NCBI GenBank assembly: GCA_963729325.1
Contig: CAVSNS010000053.1
Location: 62,001-126,000 of the forward strand
Length of the DNA: 64,000 nt
Source of the DNA: JABCYV01 sp963729325
Lineage (GTDB): Bacteria; Acidobacteriota; Terriglobia; Terriglobales; Acidobacteriaceae
Direction: 5' to 3'
Notes under the pieces: model-generated
Databases searched by the model: none
Told to the model about the DNA's origin: nothing
Seen by the model: only the letters and a program-made list of their open reading frames with translations
Shown: in pieces, positions 60,893 through 64,000 of the stretch
Position numbering within the stretch: the stretch's first letter is position 1
Layout: every line of letters begins with the position of its first letter
Translations under genes and position numbers: made by a program

Positions 60893-63541
60893 CTAGATAT
60901 CCAAATTCTTCACATCCAGCGCATTGTCTTCGATGAACTTCCGCCGCGCTTCGACGTCCTCGCCCATCAGGGTAGTGAAGATAGTTTCGCATTCGGCGAG
61001 GTCTTCGAGCTTCACCGATAGCAGGTACGACGCTCAGGGTCCATGGTGGTTTCCCAGAGCTGCTGCGATGTCATCTCGCCCAAACCTTTGTAGCGCTGAA
61101 TGATGTAATCCTTGCGGCCCTGCTCCAAAACGTAGTCAAGCAGGTCGCGGGCCGTCTCCTTGTCCACCAGTTGTGGCTCTGCCGCTTTTTTCTTTGCCAC
61201 AATCTTAGTTGGCGTTTCCTTCGCCGTCTTTTTCTCGGCTTTCTCAACATCCTCGCCTTCAGCTTCGCTTGTCTCTTCCGCATCACCATTTGACGAGGCA
61301 GCAGCTCGCCCGATCGTCTCCACTACGAACGGCGGTTCCATATAAGGCTCGATCTGCTTGAATTTTGAGAGGAGCTGCCGATACTCGGGTGTGGAAGCCA
61401 GCTCCCAGTTGATAACATGCTCTGCGCCCTGCGAATTGACGTAGCGCACTTCCCATAGATTGTGCTCTTCGTCGAACCGGCTTTCCACTTCCTTGAACTG
61501 GCGTTCCTTTTGCTGCTTCTTCAGTTCCTTCTCCAATTTCTCGATTTTCCTCGACGGCGTATTCTTATCGCCTTCAAAGTCAGCGCGCTTGGAGAGGTCG
61601 AGCTTGGGCAGCAACTCGGTCACACGCTCGTCGCGCAGACGTTTGTCCAGCTTGTCGGAGAAAGAGAGATATTCGTTAAGCACAGTGATAAATTTGGCTA
61701 GCGCCGGGCCTTCCAATTTGGCCGCGCCCTCGCCATAGCGGACGATCAAGCCCTCCGACGCGCGTTTTACCATGACCTTCACGAAGTCGCGGTCGTTCTT
61801 GATGTACTGATGCGACTTGCCCTTCTTAATCGAATAAAGCGGCGGCTGCGCGATGAAAACATTGCCGCGCTTGATCAGCTCCTGCATGTGGCGGAAGAAG
61901 AATGTAAGCAGCAAGGTGCGGATGTGGCTTCCATCCACGTCGGCATCGGTCATGAGGATAATCTTGCCGTAACGCAACTTGGATGCGTCGAAATCTTCTT
62001 TTGAAATGCCGGTACCCAGCGCCGTGATCATGGCGCGGATTTCCTCGTGGGCCAGCATCTTGTCGTAGCGTGCTTTTTCGACGTTCAGGATTTTGCCCTT
62101 CAGCGGCAGGATCGCCTGGAAACGCCGGTCGCGCCCCTGCTTCGCCGTACCCCCTGCCGATTCACCCTCCACCAGGAACAGTTCACACCGGTCTGGCTGC
62201 CGTTCAGAACAATCTGCTAGTTTGCCGGGCAGGCCACCGCCATCGAGCGCTCCTTTGCGCCGTGTGAGGTCGCGAGCTTTCCGGGCAGCCTCGCGCGCCC
62301 GGGCTGCGTCAATGGCTTTGTTGATAATCTTTCTTCCGACCGTTGGGTTCTGCTCGAAATATGCTCCCAGGCGCTCGTTCACAAACGCCTGCACGATACC
62401 CGCGATGTCGGAATTCAGCTTGCCCTTGGTCTGACCCTCGAATTGCGGCTGCGGCAGTTTTACGCTGATCACCGCGACCAGTCCTTCGCGGACGTCATCA
62501 CCGGTCAGATTTTCTTTGACATCTTTGAACAGCCCCATCTGCTGTCCGGCGTAATTGATAGTTCGCGTCAGCGCCATGCGGAAGCCAGAAAGATGCGTCC
62601 CGCCATCGACGGTATTGATGTTGTTGGCGAAGCTGAACACGGATTCAGAATAGCCATCGTTGTATTGCATACCGATCTCCATAACTACGCCGCTGCGTTC
62701 GGCTTCCATGTAGATCGGTTTGTCGTGCAGAATCTGTTTGCCGCGGTTCAGGTGCTTAATGAACTCGGCGATGCCACCGTTGTACTTGAACTCGACCGTC
62801 TTGGGCTCGCCAGTCTTCGCGTCCGTCGTGCGCTCATCAGTGAGCGTGATCAGCAGGCCCTTGTTCAGAAATGCCAGTTCGCGCAGACGTTGCGCCAGCG
62901 TGTCGAAGTTATATTCGGTGACGGTCAGAATGCTTTTGTCGGGCAGGAAGTGAACTTTCGTCCCCGTCTTTGCTTTGACGGCCCCGGTTTTCTTCAGCTT
63001 GCTGGTCGGTTCGCCTTTGGAGTACGTTTGCTCCCAAGTAAAACCGTCGCGCCAGATTTCCAGTTCCAGTTCTTCGCTCAGCGCGTTCACGCAGGAAACT
63101 CCCACGCCATGCAGTCCGCCGGAAACTTTGTAGGAAGACGTATCGAATTTTCCGCCGGCGTGCAGCGTCGTCATCACAACTTGCGCCGCCGGTATCTTTT
63201 CGCCATCGATGTCCATGTCGTCGACAGGAATGCCGCGGCCGTTGTCGACTACGGTGATCGAGTTATCAATGTGAATCGTGACTTCGATTTTGTCGGCGTA
63301 ACCGGCCAGCGCTTCATCGACGGAGTTGTCTACGACTTCGTAGACCAGAGTGATGCAAACCGATCTCGCCCGTCGAGCCGATATACATGGCGGGACGTTT
63401 GCGGACGGCTTCCATTCCGCCCAGCACTTTGATGGAATCGGCAGTGTAATCCCCGTTGCCTCCGTTGATGGCGGTGAGCCTCCCGTTTTTGTTTTTCGTT
63501 TCTACGATGGCGGCGGCGTTGAGTGTTTCTTTTGTAGCCAT
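60893..63541 (-). CDS. gyrB: DNA gyrase subunit B, two frameshifts
   Basis: Corrected length 882 residues from ATG 63541 (GGAG 4 bases upstream). GHKL ATPase (KRPAMYIGSTGEIGLHH, GGLHGVGVSCVNALSE), transducer, TOPRIM (ELFLVEGESAGGTAKQGRDR, MTDADVDGSHIRTLLL), and the C-terminal QRYKGLGEMTSQQLWETTMD. Breaks near 63353 (one extra base) and 61027 (one C missing); the last frame ends AEC..EDNALDVKNLDI at TAG 60893. Between TOPRIM and the tail is a long charged insert (KLEKELKKQQKERQFKEVES, later EAEGEDVEKAEKKTAKETPT), akin in place to the insert of proteobacterial GyrB. Confidence 0.95.
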
Positions 63542-63834
63542 TCAGCTCCGTGGAGAATGCCGGAATTTGGGCTTGGGCGCCGGGTTTTTTCGAAGCCCCT
63601 CAACTGACCTCAAATTACTGAAATCACTAATACTTACGGCATCAAAGGTTATGCTTTATTGTACCATACAATGACCTATTTTTCGACGCCGGAACCGCCA
63701 GGGTAAACCGGTGCGTTTACAATGGCTACAGACGACCAAAAAGCAGAGATTGGCAGTTCGAGATCTGGCACCCCTGATCCTGTAATCGGCGGCGAGCCTG
63801 ATAGGATTAAATCAGCAGGAGAACATCAGAACTT
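63542..63834. other. Divergent gap between gyrB and hpnH
   Basis: 293 bp without a gene I can support. AT-rich around 63600-63680 with the dyad listed separately; promoters for both neighbours are expected here. Confidence 0.6.
63658..63672. promoter_or_regulatory. Symmetric ATTGTA-CCA-TACAAT dyad between gyrB and hpnH
   Basis: A 15-bp dyad gives a TACAAT box on each strand, 117 bp from gyrB and about 163 bp from hpnH. It may be a shared operator or overlapping -10 boxes; no good -35 boxes are seen. Confidence 0.35.
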
Positions 63835-64000
63835 ATGGCGGTTCCGCTTTCCCAGATGTGGACGGTCGCAAGCTACGTTATCCGGCAAAAGCTCGCCGGG
63901 CGGAAGCAGTATCCGCTGGTGTTGATGCTGGAGCCGCTGTTCCGCTGCAATCTGGCCTGTGCCGGCTGCGGCAAAATCCAGTATCCCGCCCACATCCTCA
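63835..64000 (+). CDS. hpnH: Hopanoid biosynthesis radical SAM protein HpnH, N-terminal part
   Basis: 55 codons from ATG 63835 before the window ends. MAVPLSQMWTVASYVIRQKL, then AGRKQYPLVLMLEPLFRC and CNLACAGCGKIQYPAHIL: the CxxxCxxC cluster site and flanks are those of HpnH, which attaches the adenosyl radical to diploptene to form adenosylhopane, first step of extended hopanoids. AGGAG lies about 12 bases upstream. Confidence 0.92.
   Translation, partial: MAVPLSQMWTVASYVIRQKLAGRKQYPLVLMLEPLFRCNLACAGCGKIQYPAHIL

Noticed and set aside
62443..63432. Long open frame (329 codons) on the plus strand opposite gyrB
   Set aside because: Antisense to conserved gyrB motifs; no signal, domain or ribosome site.
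5458..63541. Frame changes as programmed ribosomal frameshifts
   Set aside because: They occur at unrelated sequences, in many genes where no frameshift is known, without slippery sites or stimulatory structures.
63722..63925. 67-codon frame upstream of and overlapping hpnH
   Set aside because: It overlaps the conserved HpnH N terminus out of frame and its second half is plainly a shadow; a short upstream peptide cannot be excluded but has no support.

Overview
The window reads as a stretch of an acidobacterial chromosome, most likely the Terriglobia/Koribacter side of the phylum. This is inferred from protein style, a hopanoid gene (hpnH) at the right edge, many secreted TPR and FKBP-type proteins, a TonB/ExbBD cluster, and gene orders such as tgt-yajC-secD-secF and nadD-rsfS-rlmH. 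It is moderately GC-rich and densely coded, mostly on the minus strand. I saw no rRNA, tRNA, CRISPR array, phage or complete IS. Layout: 1-3.0 kb holds a divergent pair (truncated M1-like peptidase; TPR/peptidase-MA protein) and a radical SAM enzyme. 3.3-6.5 kb is an operon of adenosine deaminase, amidohydrolase and Asp/Glu racemase. 6.5-11.2 kb has an amino-acid permease, a 53-residue basic protein and a PcrA/UvrD helicase carrying repeat-derived inserts. 11.4-18.6 kb has a DUF971 protein, rpmB, an FKBP isomerase, RidA, Rel (with a partial internal duplication), a TIGR01777 epimerase and gltX. 18.6-29.2 kb has an APC permease, an RDD protein, larE, a DsbA-like lipoprotein, a parvulin, biotin carboxylase plus carrier protein, and a membrane glycosyltransferase. 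29.3-38.5 kb is a TonB-ExbB-ExbD-ExbD-TPR cluster, then tgt-yajC-secDF and a TlpA-like protein. 38.5-51.7 kb is housekeeping: phosphoesterase, thrS, plsC, folC, accD, cobO, rlmH, rsfS, nadD, a PilZ-tailed hybrid kinase, obgE, rpmA, rplU. 51.7-64 kb has a SnoaL-like protein, a cyclase, a YtxH protein, gyrA, two paralogous secreted proteins, a membrane glycosyltransferase, a CPBP protease, gyrB and the start of hpnH.

Two things stand out beyond housekeeping. First, a family of short palindrome-bearing repeats (frame roughly TCATCCCGAGCG ... GTCGAGGGATCT) is scattered between genes, inside the rplU-rpmA operon, and apparently inside genes: two inverted 48-bp copies and one 50-bp relative lie within pcrA and are translated as about 16-residue peptides, and a repeat-built segment of about 79 bp interrupts tgt. 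This resembles the behaviour of Rickettsia palindromic elements and is the best candidate here for something undescribed. Second, about 30 single-base indels interrupt otherwise canonical genes, including gyrB, thrS, gltX, accC and folC, and rel contains a 142-bp tandem duplication whose copies differ at 17 codons, all silently. Because essential genes are affected and lengths return to family norms when the bases are corrected, I read most of these as sequence or assembly errors, possibly with two strains joined, rather than true pseudogenes. Coordinates of such genes are given for the whole interrupted locus.
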